A stretch of DNA of 64,000 bases from Anaerococcus sp. Marseille-P3915 (GTDB taxonomy: Bacteria > Bacillota > Clostridia > Tissierellales > Peptoniphilaceae), in NCBI RefSeq assembly GCF_900258475.1, contig NZ_LT984888.1:270639-334638 (forward strand), read 5' to 3'. This document shows positions 8,771 to 17,152 of the stretch, in pieces (the first letter of the stretch is position 1; each line of letters starts with the position of its first letter). The notes beneath the pieces were generated by a model. It searched no databases, had not been told where the DNA came from, and worked only from the letters and a program-made list of their open reading frames with translations. The translations under genes and the position numbers were made by a program.

Positions 8771-10495
8771 ATGAGAAAGAATTATAGGTTAGATGAAAAT
8801 TTTGAATTAACGGGAATATTTAGTATAGCTGGAACTCCTATAGAAGATGGAAAATTTGGTAAATTAACTTATAAATACGATTCTTATAATGCTAATATAG
8901 AATTAGTAGTTTACTGTGAGTTTATGGATTTTTTAGGTAAGAATATCATTAATGAGAGTGATCATAACAAACTTTATACTATTAGTGGTTACTCTGAGGA
9001 TGGATATACACTTATTATGGATAATGTAGTTATGATAAATCCTATTTTTACAAGTAACGGTATACCATATTCTAAATTTCGTATTGGAAGATGCTTATTT
9101 TTATATACCACTAATAGCGATTGTTTAGATAAAGTAGTGAATCATATAATGAGAATTGGAATAGATAATCTTCAAGTTATTAATAGTGCCTTTAGTTTTA
9201 ATGGTATGAATGAGTGGATGGATAGATCTTTGCTAAAAAGATCTAATGATGAAAAGAAAAAATCTATTTACTTCAATTTAGATGATATTAAATCTAAGGA
9301 ATACAAGGTAACAAAAGAAAATATTTCAATCTCTAAAGGCGTTAATGTAATAGATAGAAATAATCATTTTTTCGAGGATTATTATTGGAAAATAAAACCC
9401 ATAAAATATTATAAACTAAATATAGGTAATCTGATAAATAATGTTAAAATTTTTAAGGAGTTATTACAATTTTTTGTAAATACTCCAATTAATCTAACAT
9501 ATTTGAAATTTAATATTTTTATTGGAGGGGTTCATGATAATATTATATTATCATACTTGATATTTTCTCATTACAAAAATTTTAAAGGAAATGAGAAAAT
9601 AAAAATAGATGTGCCCTTCTATATGATAGAAAATAAATTTGAATCTATTATTGAAAAATGGTTTAAAAAAAGGCATAAACTATCTATAATAGTAGAGAAT
9701 TATTTGCATAGTATTAGCTCTAATTACTATAACCATATGAATTTGACTAACAATATAAGGAATTTAGAAATATTTCATAGAAATTTCATAGAGGATAAAG
9801 CTCCTAAAATAGATGAAGAGTTAGAGAATTACAAATGTAAGTTAAAGAAATTTATTAATCAAAATATAGATGACGAAAGCTATAGGAAAAGATTTTTGGG
9901 AAATATAGAATTTAATCCTGAAACTACCTTATATAAAAGACTTAAAGAGATGTTTAAAAATCTTGATGAGGAGATGAAAATACAAATTTTTAAGCGTGAT
10001 GGAAAATCATTAAGTAAAAGTATAGGGTCAATGTCTAGTAGACTTGTTAAAACTAGAAATTATTATACTCATGGGGATATAGAGAAATTAAGTCCTGATA
10101 TAATTCAATCAGGAGCAGATATTATATATTATAGTTCTATGCTAAACCAAATTTTAAAGTATTATATATACTCAGAACTTTTTGATCTTGATGAAGAAAT
10201 AATAAGAATTATCTGCAATGGAATTATAAAACTCATAAGTGATAATGGAGGAAATGTAAATTTAGAAGAAAATTTCGCAAAAGAAGTTAATCGAAAATTA
10301 AAACCAGAGGAAAGACAAAAAGTAATCTTTAATCTCTTAACTTATTATAAAAATCAGTATAAAGTAGAAGATTTAGCTTATATCTTATCTGTATCTATTT
10401 CTACCATAAGAAGAGACCTAGAAGAATTAGAAGTTAAGGGCTTAGTAAAAATTACAAAAAATGGTATAAAAAATCAATATGAAAGTGTTTTATGA
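8771..10495 (+). CDS. ApeA-like HEPN-domain protein with C-terminal winged helix
   Basis: Probable abortive-infection RNase-type effector. Residues 1-~190 resemble the ApeA N-terminal domain (FELTGIFSIAGTPIEDGKFGKL, then beta-rich repeats). A helical middle and a HEPN domain follow, with the RxxxxH ribonuclease motif RNYYTH at 429-434. Unusually, the last ~60 residues form a DeoR-type winged helix (EDLAYILSVSISTIRRDLEELEVKGLVK), which I do not know from standard ApeA proteins (single-gene anti-phage HEPN proteins). It follows res by 51 bp on the same strand, inside the defence island, and shares its high AT content. The ApeA assignment is from pattern recognition; the HEPN motif and the HTH are visible in the sequence. 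The winged helix could make it autoregulatory or DNA-sensing. Confidence 0.7.
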   Translation: MRKNYRLDENFELTGIFSIAGTPIEDGKFGKLTYKYDSYNANIELVVYCEFMDFLGKNIINESDHNKLYTISGYSEDGYTLIMDNVVMINPIFTSNGIPYSKFRIGRCLFLYTTNSDCLDKVVNHIMRIGIDNLQVINSAFSFNGMNEWMDRSLLKRSNDEKKKSIYFNLDDIKSKEYKVTKENISISKGVNVIDRNNHFFEDYYWKIKPIKYYKLNIGNLINNVKIFKELLQFFVNTPINLTYLKFNIFIGGVHDNIILSYLIFSHYKNFKGNEKIKIDVPFYMIENKFESIIEKWFKKRHKLSIIVENYLHSISSNYYNHMNLTNNIRNLEIFHRNFIEDKAPKIDEELENYKCKLKKFINQNIDDESYRKRFLGNIEFNPETTLYKRLKEMFKNLDEEMKIQIFKRDGKSLSKSIGSMSSRLVKTRNYYTHGDIEKLSPDIIQSGADIIYYSSMLNQILKYYIYSELFDLDEEIIRIICNGIIKLISDNGGNVNLEENFAKEVNRKLKPEERQKVIFNLLTYYKNQYKVEDLAYILSVSISTIRRDLEELEVKGLVKITKNGIKNQYESVL

Positions 10496-10590
10496 TTGAT
10501 TCAATAAAGCTAATAAAATTTGAAAAAGCGTTTAAGAAATAGCACTAAAACAAACCATGCCGGGGCAACAAGATGGTTGCCCATCACAGA

Positions 10591-10634
10591 AAAGCCAGGA
10601 GAGTATCTTGTATACATCCCCTGGCTTTTTTGCT
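10591..10634 (+). terminator. Terminator ending the defence block, with an upstream companion hairpin
   Basis: AAAGCCAGG (10591-10599) pairs with CCTGGCTTT (10620-10628), followed by TTT. Just upstream GGGCAAC (10563-10569) pairs with GTTGCCC (10576-10582). Two successive stems give a compact structured 3' end about 70-140 nt after the HEPN stop codon. Confidence 0.75.
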
Positions 10635-10684
10635 GGTTATTTTCTAGTTCAATTAACTTTAGACACATAAAAAGACACTTACTC

Positions 10685-10712
10685 TTGACTTATTAGACTC
10701 TTAATGTACAAT
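10685..10712 (+). promoter_or_regulatory. Promoter of the 72-residue protein gene
   Basis: TTGACT (10685-10690), a 16-bp spacer and TACAAT (10707-10712), 31 bp before the start codon. Confidence 0.65.
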
Positions 10713-10743
10713 TGAATTAAGAAACTTACAAGGAGGATTTATT

Positions 10744-10962
10744 ATGAAAGATATTGATAAGGTACTTGAGGATTTCCGTGAGTCTAGGAAGGCGATTAAG
10801 AAGGACTTATCTAGTAGGGATAATATTTTATATATTTTTGATTCTTTATCTGAGGATAGGAAAGATAAGCTTTTATCTTATGCAGAGGATGTTTTTTATT
10901 CTCAAAGATACCAGGAAAAAACTTACGAGGTGCCTATTCTTAATATGAAGTTGTCTGACTAA
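10744..10962 (+). CDS. Small hypothetical protein (72 residues)
   Basis: Unknown function. A small, charged, mostly helical cytoplasmic protein (MKDIDKVLEDFRESRKA...LLSYAEDVFYSQRYQE) with no signal peptide or membrane segment. Gene status is well supported: near-consensus promoter, AAGGAGG eight bases before the ATG, and a strong hairpin right behind it. It stands alone between the defence block and the exporter gene. A shifted frame over the same bases (10754-10948) lacks a ribosome site and is not a gene. Confidence 0.75.
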   Translation: MKDIDKVLEDFRESRKAIKKDLSSRDNILYIFDSLSEDRKDKLLSYAEDVFYSQRYQEKTYEVPILNMKLSD

Positions 10963-10990
10963 TTATATTGATTTTTTTGTAATTTAAAAA

Positions 10991-11020
10991 AGGGAAGCTT
11001 GAAAATAAGCTTCCTCTTTT
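10991..11020. terminator. Bidirectional terminator
   Basis: GGAAGCTT (10993-11000) and AAGCTTCC (11007-11014) form a perfect stem with T-runs on both strands. It serves the 72-residue gene (+) and the YeiH gene (-). Confidence 0.8.
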
Positions 11021-11067
11021 AGTGGGTGAATTTAACTAATATTAATTCTATTTTAATTTATTTTTGC

Positions 11068-12102
11068 CTACAACAGCCCGATGAGTTTTTCTCCTATTAG
11101 GGTTATTGATGTGATGATTATGAAGCATGTTCCTCCTAGGGCTAGGGGTTTGGAGCCTGATTTTACTAGTTTTACTATGTCGCTGTTGAAGCCTATGGCT
11201 GACATTGCCATTACTATGAAAAATTTGGATAGGTCTTTGAAGGGTTTGAAGTATCCTATGTCTACTCCCTTGGCGAGGGCTATGGTTGTGATTAGGCTTG
11301 CTATTATGAAATATATTATGAAAAATGGAAATATTTGTTTGATGGATATTTTTTTGCTATCATCTGTGTCTGTTTTTTTCATTCTTATGAAGGCTAGGCC
11401 TAGGCATATTGGGATTATGGCGAGGGTCCTGGTTAGCTTGACGGTGACTGCTTCATCTAGGGTTTGACTTCCTAGGTTGAATATTGTGTCCCATGTGGAT
11501 GCTGTGGCTGTGACTGATGATGTGTCGTTTACTGCTGATCCAGCAAATATTCCAAAGGCGTGACCGTTGGCGTGGCTAAAGCCGATTAACTGTCCTAGGC
11601 TTGGGAAAAGAAGAGCGGCTAGGATGTTGAAAAAGAATATTACTGATATGGCTTGGGCGATTTCATCTTCGTCTGCATCTATTACTGGTGCGGCGGCTGC
11701 TATGGCGGATCCTCCACAAATTGATGAACCTACTCCAACTAGTGTTGCTATGTGGTCTTTGATGAGGCCTGTTTTGCTGGCTATGAATGCTACTAATAGT
11801 GAGCTTGATATGGTTGATAGGATGATTGGTAGTGATTCTCTTCCTGTTTTTAATACTAGACCTAAATCTAGTCCGAATCCTAGGAGGATTACGGCGTATT
11901 GTAGGATTTTTTTGGAGGTGAATCTTACTCCGTCCATGTAGGGTGTTTTGTTTTTGATTATTTGACCGAGGACCATGCCTATGAGTATTGCAAATACTGC
12001 AGGTCCTACTAGGGGCACTTTTTTGCCTATGAATTGAGATATACTTGCTATTAGGAGGCAGAGTATGATTCCTTTTATATTTTTTTCTATTGATTTTGTC
12101 AT
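11068..12102 (-). CDS. yeiH: YeiH/UPF0324-family membrane transporter (putative sulfate/sulfonate exporter)
   Basis: Polytopic inner-membrane protein of about 344 residues with ~9-10 hydrophobic segments. It shows the family signatures FGLDLGLVLKTG, VGVGSSICGGSAIAAAAPVI and AVNDTSSVTA. The YeiH family is annotated as putative sulfate exporters; the true substrate is unsettled. An upstream in-frame ATG at 12144 exists, but GGAAGGAG sits seven bases before the ATG at 12102, so I use 12102. Directly divergent is a LysR-type gene, the same arrangement as yeiH-yeiE in enterobacteria, which supports both the family call and regulation from the ~100-bp shared spacer. Confidence 0.9.
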   Translation of the reverse strand: MTKSIEKNIKGIILCLLIASISQFIGKKVPLVGPAVFAILIGMVLGQIIKNKTPYMDGVRFTSKKILQYAVILLGFGLDLGLVLKTGRESLPIILSTISSSLLVAFIASKTGLIKDHIATLVGVGSSICGGSAIAAAAPVIDADEDEIAQAISVIFFFNILAALLFPSLGQLIGFSHANGHAFGIFAGSAVNDTSSVTATASTWDTIFNLGSQTLDEAVTVKLTRTLAIIPICLGLAFIRMKKTDTDDSKKISIKQIFPFFIIYFIIASLITTIALAKGVDIGYFKPFKDLSKFFIVMAMSAIGFNSDIVKLVKSGSKPLALGGTCFIIITSITLIGEKLIGLL

Positions 12103-12207
12103 GTTTTCTCCTTCCGTTTTTTTATTATAGCAGGGGATTATCATAATGTAAAATTATAATTATTTACTATATTATAAATTTTTGTTATGATTATTAGGGA
12201 GGATTTT

Positions 12208-13080
12208 ATGTTGGATTTTAGAATTGAAAGTTTTTTGGCGGTGTGTGAGTATCTTAATTTTACTAAGGCGGCGGAGAGTCTGAATATTACCCAGCCTGCC
12301 ATATCTCAGCATATTAAATATTTGGAAAATTATTATAATTGTAAGCTTTTTTGTAGGAATAAGAAAAGTTTATCTTTGACTGACCAGGGCAAGATTTTAA
12401 GGGCGGCGCTCCTTTCTATGTCAAATGACGAGCATAGGCTTAAGAAGATCCTTGGCAAGAAAAAATCCCAGGGGGAGAAGATTTCTCTTGGTTTTACGAG
12501 GTCGGTTGGTGAGTATATAGTCCTTGATAAACTAATTGCCTTGATTAAGGAGAAGGCGGCTTGTGATTTTCATATTTATTATGAAAATACCGATGAGATT
12601 TTGAGGGATATTGATAGTGGGAAGATTGATTTTGCAATTATTGAGGGGTTTTTGGATGGCAAGGATTATTTTGTCAAAAAATATAAGAGCGATAGGGTCC
12701 AGTGTATTTGCCACAGGGACCATGTTTTTCAAAGACCTATCACAAAGCTGACTGATTTGCTAGATGAGAGGATTATTATAAGAGAAGAGGGGTCTGGTAC
12801 TCTTGCCATTCTCAAAAATTTCCTCTATATGGATAATATAGATACAAAGGATTTTGCAAATATTATTGAGATTAATAATATGCACGCTATTGTTGAGCTT
12901 CTTAAGGCAGACTGCGGTATTAGCTTCTTGTTTGAGTCTTGTGTTGAAAAGGAATTAAGGGAAAAGGAGCTTAGGATTGTAGATCTAGAGGATTTTAATC
13001 TGACCCATGATATGTCCATTGTGGCCAGCAAGAACTCCATATTTTTGGATTTGTATTTAGAAATAGCTGAAAAATTGTAA
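12208..13080 (+). CDS. LysR-family regulator divergent to yeiH (YeiE/CysL-like)
   Basis: LysR-type transcription factor of 290 residues. The N-terminal winged HTH is clear (FLAVCEYLNFTKAAESLNITQPAISQHIKYLEN), and a type-2 periplasmic-binding-fold effector domain follows from about residue 90. GGGAGG lies six bases before ATG 12208, making the earlier ATG (12187) unlikely. Because it is divergent from the YeiH-family exporter, it probably activates that gene in response to a sulfur or amino-acid metabolite, as YeiE and CysL do; the ligand is not visible. The AT-rich intergenic spacer must carry both promoters. Confidence 0.88.
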   Translation: MLDFRIESFLAVCEYLNFTKAAESLNITQPAISQHIKYLENYYNCKLFCRNKKSLSLTDQGKILRAALLSMSNDEHRLKKILGKKKSQGEKISLGFTRSVGEYIVLDKLIALIKEKAACDFHIYYENTDEILRDIDSGKIDFAIIEGFLDGKDYFVKKYKSDRVQCICHRDHVFQRPITKLTDLLDERIIIREEGSGTLAILKNFLYMDNIDTKDFANIIEINNMHAIVELLKADCGISFLFESCVEKELREKELRIVDLEDFNLTHDMSIVASKNSIFLDLYLEIAEKL

Positions 13081-13120
13081 GAAAAAGATGTGTGTTCTTG
13101 TTTTGAGTAATTAGTATTAA

Positions 13121-13152
13121 AAAAGGGAAGCTTAAATAAGCTCCCTCTTTTA
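13121..13152. terminator. Bidirectional terminator between convergent genes
   Basis: GGGAAGCTTA and TAAGCTCCC (13125-13145) form a stem with one bulge, flanked by A-run and T-run. Nearly the same sequence as the hairpin at 10991-11020. Confidence 0.75.
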
Positions 13153-13162
13153 GTGCATAAAT

Positions 13163-14647
13163 TTAGAACCCGTAAGTATCCCCGTATATCTCATAGGCTG
13201 CTTGTTGGGTGCCTTCGCCGGCGGCGAATTTGTAGACTGTGACTTCTCCTAGGTCTTTGTCTTTTATTTTGTAGACTCCCATTGGGATGGCCCAGGTTTT
13301 GACTAGTTCACTTCCATCTTCTTGGATGAAGGTGGCTGTGTCTATGTCTCCGCAGAAGTCTAGGCTGATTAGGATTTTCTCTCCTGTTCTTTTGGAGGCT
13401 AGGAGGGTGTAGGTTGTGATTTTGATGTCTGTGTCAGATTTTGGTTTTATTTCTTTTTTGTCTCTTATGTTGCCTAAGACCTTGATGATAGGCTGTTTGT
13501 CTTTGCTATCTAGATCTATGTCTGATAGGGTTTTATTTTCGAACATATCTTTGAAGTTTTTTGATTGCTCGAGGTTGTATAGGACATGTGAGCCGGTGTC
13601 TAGGAATTTTAGGCTTCCTTCTAGGTCTTTGACCCCGCCTATGGCTTGTTTTTTCTCTTCTTTGTAATTTTCTAGAATCATTTCTGACATGCATATTTGG
13701 TCAGAGTGGCTGAAGAATACTTCTGTTTTGTCGTTTATGCCTTGTGTTTTCTTTGGGGCATTGGCCTGGCTTGTTGGCTCTTCGTTGCTTATTTTCGGGA
13801 ATTGCTTGCCTAGTTCAAAGACGTTTGAGTTATTTTCGTCTATGTTTCCTTTTTTTACATCTGGATATTCTTTCATGAATACTAGGTCTTTGATGTCGGT
13901 GTATTCTTTGTGGTGCTTTTTGGATAGCATGTAGGCTCCTGCCTTGCCATCTGGATAGTCTGGTTTGTAGTATAAATCTACTGTGTAGCCTTTATTTTCT
14001 AGGTCTGTAATCTTTGAAGCTGGCAAATGGAAGGTGAATTCTTCTCCTAGCATGCCTTGGTTAAAGTTGTGTGCATCCACATATTTGGTTGTGACGCCAT
14101 TTTCTTCAAAGCTGCCTGATTTTGGGGTTTGGTAGGAGAATTTTGTTAGCCTTACCGTGTATGTGTTATCGTCGATTTTTTTAGGGTTAGCAAATTGGCC
14201 CTTAAAGAGGGCATAGGACATATTTTGACCATCGCCATAGTAGCATGAACCATCAAAATTGCCATCCTTGCGGAAATATATTTTTTCACCGCTGTCTACC
14301 AGGCAATCGTAGAGGATTTTACCCTGAAGGTCTGCAAAAAGGTCGAACTGGTTGTTCTTTTTGATAGTATCTTGGCCATCTTTTATAGTAGCATTGCCAT
14401 TTTCATCCTTTTCTAGGATGTCTTCGTCATTATCAATTTCATCCAAGTCTTCATCTTCGAGCATATCTTCATCTTCATTTTCATAATCAAAGTAGTCATC
14501 GCCTAGGATGTCCTTGGCGTAGTCTTCGCTGGCCTTGCCTGCACGGATTTTACCTTGTCTTAGGAGAAAATCTATGTCATTTTTCACCATACTGCATGAT
14601 GACAGGATAAAGGCTAGGGCAAGTATACCAAATATTTTCTTTTTCAT
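13163..14647 (-). CDS. Lipoprotein of unknown function
   Basis: The 494-residue precursor has a lipoprotein signal peptide with lipobox LSSC (cysteine 18), so it is probably anchored to the outer face of the membrane. After the lipobox comes a strikingly acidic segment (residues ~55-85, runs of E and D), then a large beta-rich region containing FRKDGNFDGSCYYGDG and FKGQF motifs that recur in several clostridial lipoproteins. A second half (from ~300) follows a linker. I cannot assign a fold or a ligand. Start supported by AAGGAGCCACC before ATG. Monocistronic, divergent from the PLD-AAA gene. Confidence 0.78.
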   Translation of the reverse strand: MKKKIFGILALAFILSSCSMVKNDIDFLLRQGKIRAGKASEDYAKDILGDDYFDYENEDEDMLEDEDLDEIDNDEDILEKDENGNATIKDGQDTIKKNNQFDLFADLQGKILYDCLVDSGEKIYFRKDGNFDGSCYYGDGQNMSYALFKGQFANPKKIDDNTYTVRLTKFSYQTPKSGSFEENGVTTKYVDAHNFNQGMLGEEFTFHLPASKITDLENKGYTVDLYYKPDYPDGKAGAYMLSKKHHKEYTDIKDLVFMKEYPDVKKGNIDENNSNVFELGKQFPKISNEEPTSQANAPKKTQGINDKTEVFFSHSDQICMSEMILENYKEEKKQAIGGVKDLEGSLKFLDTGSHVLYNLEQSKNFKDMFENKTLSDIDLDSKDKQPIIKVLGNIRDKKEIKPKSDTDIKITTYTLLASKRTGEKILISLDFCGDIDTATFIQEDGSELVKTWAIPMGVYKIKDKDLGEVTVYKFAAGEGTQQAAYEIYGDTYGF

Positions 14648-14755
14648 GGTGGCTCCTTAGTTTATTTTATTCTATTATATCATATTGCGACTTTGTTTAA
14701 AAACTTTTATTGGGGTATCTATTTACTAAGATATAAGTTGTGAAAAGGAGGGACC

Positions 14756-17020
14756 ATGGATTCTAAGAATTTGAGCTTTTTAGATGATTTTAGCAATGAT
14801 TACAGAATTAACACTATACATATTTTAAAGGATGGAAAGGAGGCGGACTTTGCTATAGAGGATATTTTCGATAAGGAAAAATTTGATTATTTTATTGGCG
14901 TTACTTATTCGATTTCTCCTGGTTTTGTTAATAAATATTTAAAAGATTTTACGTCTTCTGAGCTGGTTATTGGCATTGATAATGACTATATCAAGGATTC
15001 TATTAATAGACTTGCCAAGCATCTGAAAGAAAATATCCTTAAGCAAATTCAGGGTGATCCTATCAAATTTTTTGATGATTTGGATATTAGATCTAAGTTT
15101 AATCTGAATATGGGTGCGCTTAAAGTTTGGATTTCTCCAAGTTATATAATCCATTCGAAATTTTATCTTTTGTGGAATGATAAGGGCGATAAGAGGCTTA
15201 TTCTTGGTTCTGCTAATCTTTCTAATAGGGCCTTTGATAAGGATTCTATGCAATTTGAAAATATCCTTATCCTTGATGATTCTTCTTATTTTGATTCCTA
15301 TATGGCTTATTATAGAGAAAGTCTGTCTAAGGTTTTGACTGATTATATTCCAAAAGAGATTAAAAAGATTAATGCAAGGAATTTTAAAAATATTTCTTCA
15401 ATTGATGAGATTACGTCTGATGAGGTCTTTATCATTTCTAACGAAGACCTTGCAAATATCAAACAAAAAGCTGTACTTGATATAATCGAGGATGTGAAAG
15501 ATAAGATTGCCATAGGTATTTGTAAAGATTCTGTCATTGGCGAGCTTGATGATATTGAAAGTGATAGGTCTATGAAAAAGAAGGCTGAAAAAAGAGAGGC
15601 CGAGGCAGAGCAAGAGGCTTTTGAAATTAGCAAGGAATTGATTAATAAGAGAACGAAGAAACCTACTCTTTATTCTAAGGAGGATATTAGAAAAAAAGTC
15701 AGAAAGAGGGTGGAAAAGATTAGTGTTAAGGAAGCTGAGGTAAGGTCTGATATTGAAAGGGTTGAGCTTTATAGCAAAAGGGATTTGAGAAATTCTAAAA
15801 AGGATAAAACAGGACTACTTGTAAGGTCTAGTATTAATTCCAAAAAATTTATATCCTTTGGCAAGAAGGCAAGCCCAGAGGACCTTGCTAGGTCCTTAAA
15901 ATATTTAAATGATTATATGAAGGGCTTTGAATCTTATGCCAATTCTTATACTGATGATTATGGAAAGAGGATTTTTGAAAGTATTCTTTGTATATTTACT
16001 GCTCCTTTTATTTATGAGCTTAGAGATCAAATAGAAATCGTTGAAAATAGGCTGGATATTCCCCAATTTATTTTTATTGGAGGGGAAGCTGGTTCTGGTA
16101 AATCTTCTCTGCTTGCGATAATGTCTAAGCTTACTGGAATTAATGAGGGTGGCTTTTATCAGTGGAAGGACCTCTTAGGAATTAAGAAAAATGGCCAAAA
16201 AGTAGATAGAATTAATACTTTGCAAGGATGGATTAGCGGGGAAAATGTCAATCCAATCCTAATTGATGAGATTGACAATGAGTTTTTTACCAATGAAAAA
16301 TACGGTAGGGAATTTATTGTTACAACTTCTAACCTATGTATTAGGAACAATAACCCCTATCCGATTATGATTGGAACTACTAATACAAAGTCCTATGCCC
16401 TTCCTAAAGAGGCTAGGAGGAGGTCTTATTACTTGATAATTGATAGGGTTCTCAAAAAATCAAAAGAATCGGCTAGTCTTTATAAAAATATTTACGAAAG
16501 CATTGACAACACTCTCTTTTTGGATTTTTGCTATAGGATGGCCCTAAGGCTTGAAAGTGAAGATGCCTACAAGCGGGACATCTATAATGAAGACAATAAT
16601 TTTGACTTTTTATACAATTCTAGGGAAATTTTAAAAGAATATTACGAAGAGGCCGACCTGCCCTTGCCTAGATATTTCCCAGAAAAGAAATACAACGACG
16701 ATACAGAAGCTAATAAGGAAAAGTGGAAGAATTTATACCGTGGTTCTAGGGATCTTTTTGTCTACGATGAAGAAACTGGCAATCTTTTTGTCAATATCAG
16801 CCAACTTAACGAATCCTACAGGACCTACGGGGCATCCACAGGGCAAATTTATGCAGATGCCCTCCCTCAGGAAGTCTGTGTGGGAAGCGTGCACGGAGTT
16901 GTAAATATAGAGCTTGATACGGCTAAGTTTTTGGCCTGGATTGAAGTTGAAAACCCATTTGCCAGGAAAAAGTCCTTTTTTGAGAGGTTATTTAGAAATC
17001 AGGAAAGCTTCCGTCTTTGA
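14756..17020 (+). CDS. Phospholipase-D-like nuclease/AAA ATPase fusion protein
   Basis: A 754-residue cytoplasmic protein with an unusual two-enzyme layout. Residues ~10-200 form a PLD-like domain with one HKD-type half-site (H133-S-K135, then GSANLSNRAF at 151-160). Residues ~235-345 are a highly charged, helical, probably coiled-coil linker. Residues ~425-620 are a P-loop ATPase with Walker A GEAGSGKSS (443-451) and Walker B LIDEID (502-507). A C-terminal tail with FARKKSFFERLF follows. One HKD half-site implies dimerisation to build the active site. PLD-ATPase pairings occur in helicase-nuclease defence systems (for example DISARM DrmC beside helicases) and in DNA repair. GAAAAGGAGG precedes the ATG; the gene stands alone. 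Its substrate (DNA, RNA or lipid) is unknown. Confidence 0.7.
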   Translation: MDSKNLSFLDDFSNDYRINTIHILKDGKEADFAIEDIFDKEKFDYFIGVTYSISPGFVNKYLKDFTSSELVIGIDNDYIKDSINRLAKHLKENILKQIQGDPIKFFDDLDIRSKFNLNMGALKVWISPSYIIHSKFYLLWNDKGDKRLILGSANLSNRAFDKDSMQFENILILDDSSYFDSYMAYYRESLSKVLTDYIPKEIKKINARNFKNISSIDEITSDEVFIISNEDLANIKQKAVLDIIEDVKDKIAIGICKDSVIGELDDIESDRSMKKKAEKREAEAEQEAFEISKELINKRTKKPTLYSKEDIRKKVRKRVEKISVKEAEVRSDIERVELYSKRDLRNSKKDKTGLLVRSSINSKKFISFGKKASPEDLARSLKYLNDYMKGFESYANSYTDDYGKRIFESILCIFTAPFIYELRDQIEIVENRLDIPQFIFIGGEAGSGKSSLLAIMSKLTGINEGGFYQWKDLLGIKKNGQKVDRINTLQGWISGENVNPILIDEIDNEFFTNEKYGREFIVTTSNLCIRNNNPYPIMIGTTNTKSYALPKEARRRSYYLIIDRVLKKSKESASLYKNIYESIDNTLFLDFCYRMALRLESEDAYKRDIYNEDNNFDFLYNSREILKEYYEEADLPLPRYFPEKKYNDDTEANKEKWKNLYRGSRDLFVYDEETGNLFVNISQLNESYRTYGASTGQIYADALPQEVCVGSVHGVVNIELDTAKFLAWIEVENPFARKKSFFERLFRNQESFRL

Positions 17021-17152
17021 CTTTTATAAGAGCCTTGTAAATTATTATGAAAATTAAAAGCAAGAAGCTTTTATAGATATTTATTTTATGGCAACAAGTG
17101 TTTAGAAGGAATATTCTGGGGTAATTTTATAAGAGAAAAGAGAGGAGATACG

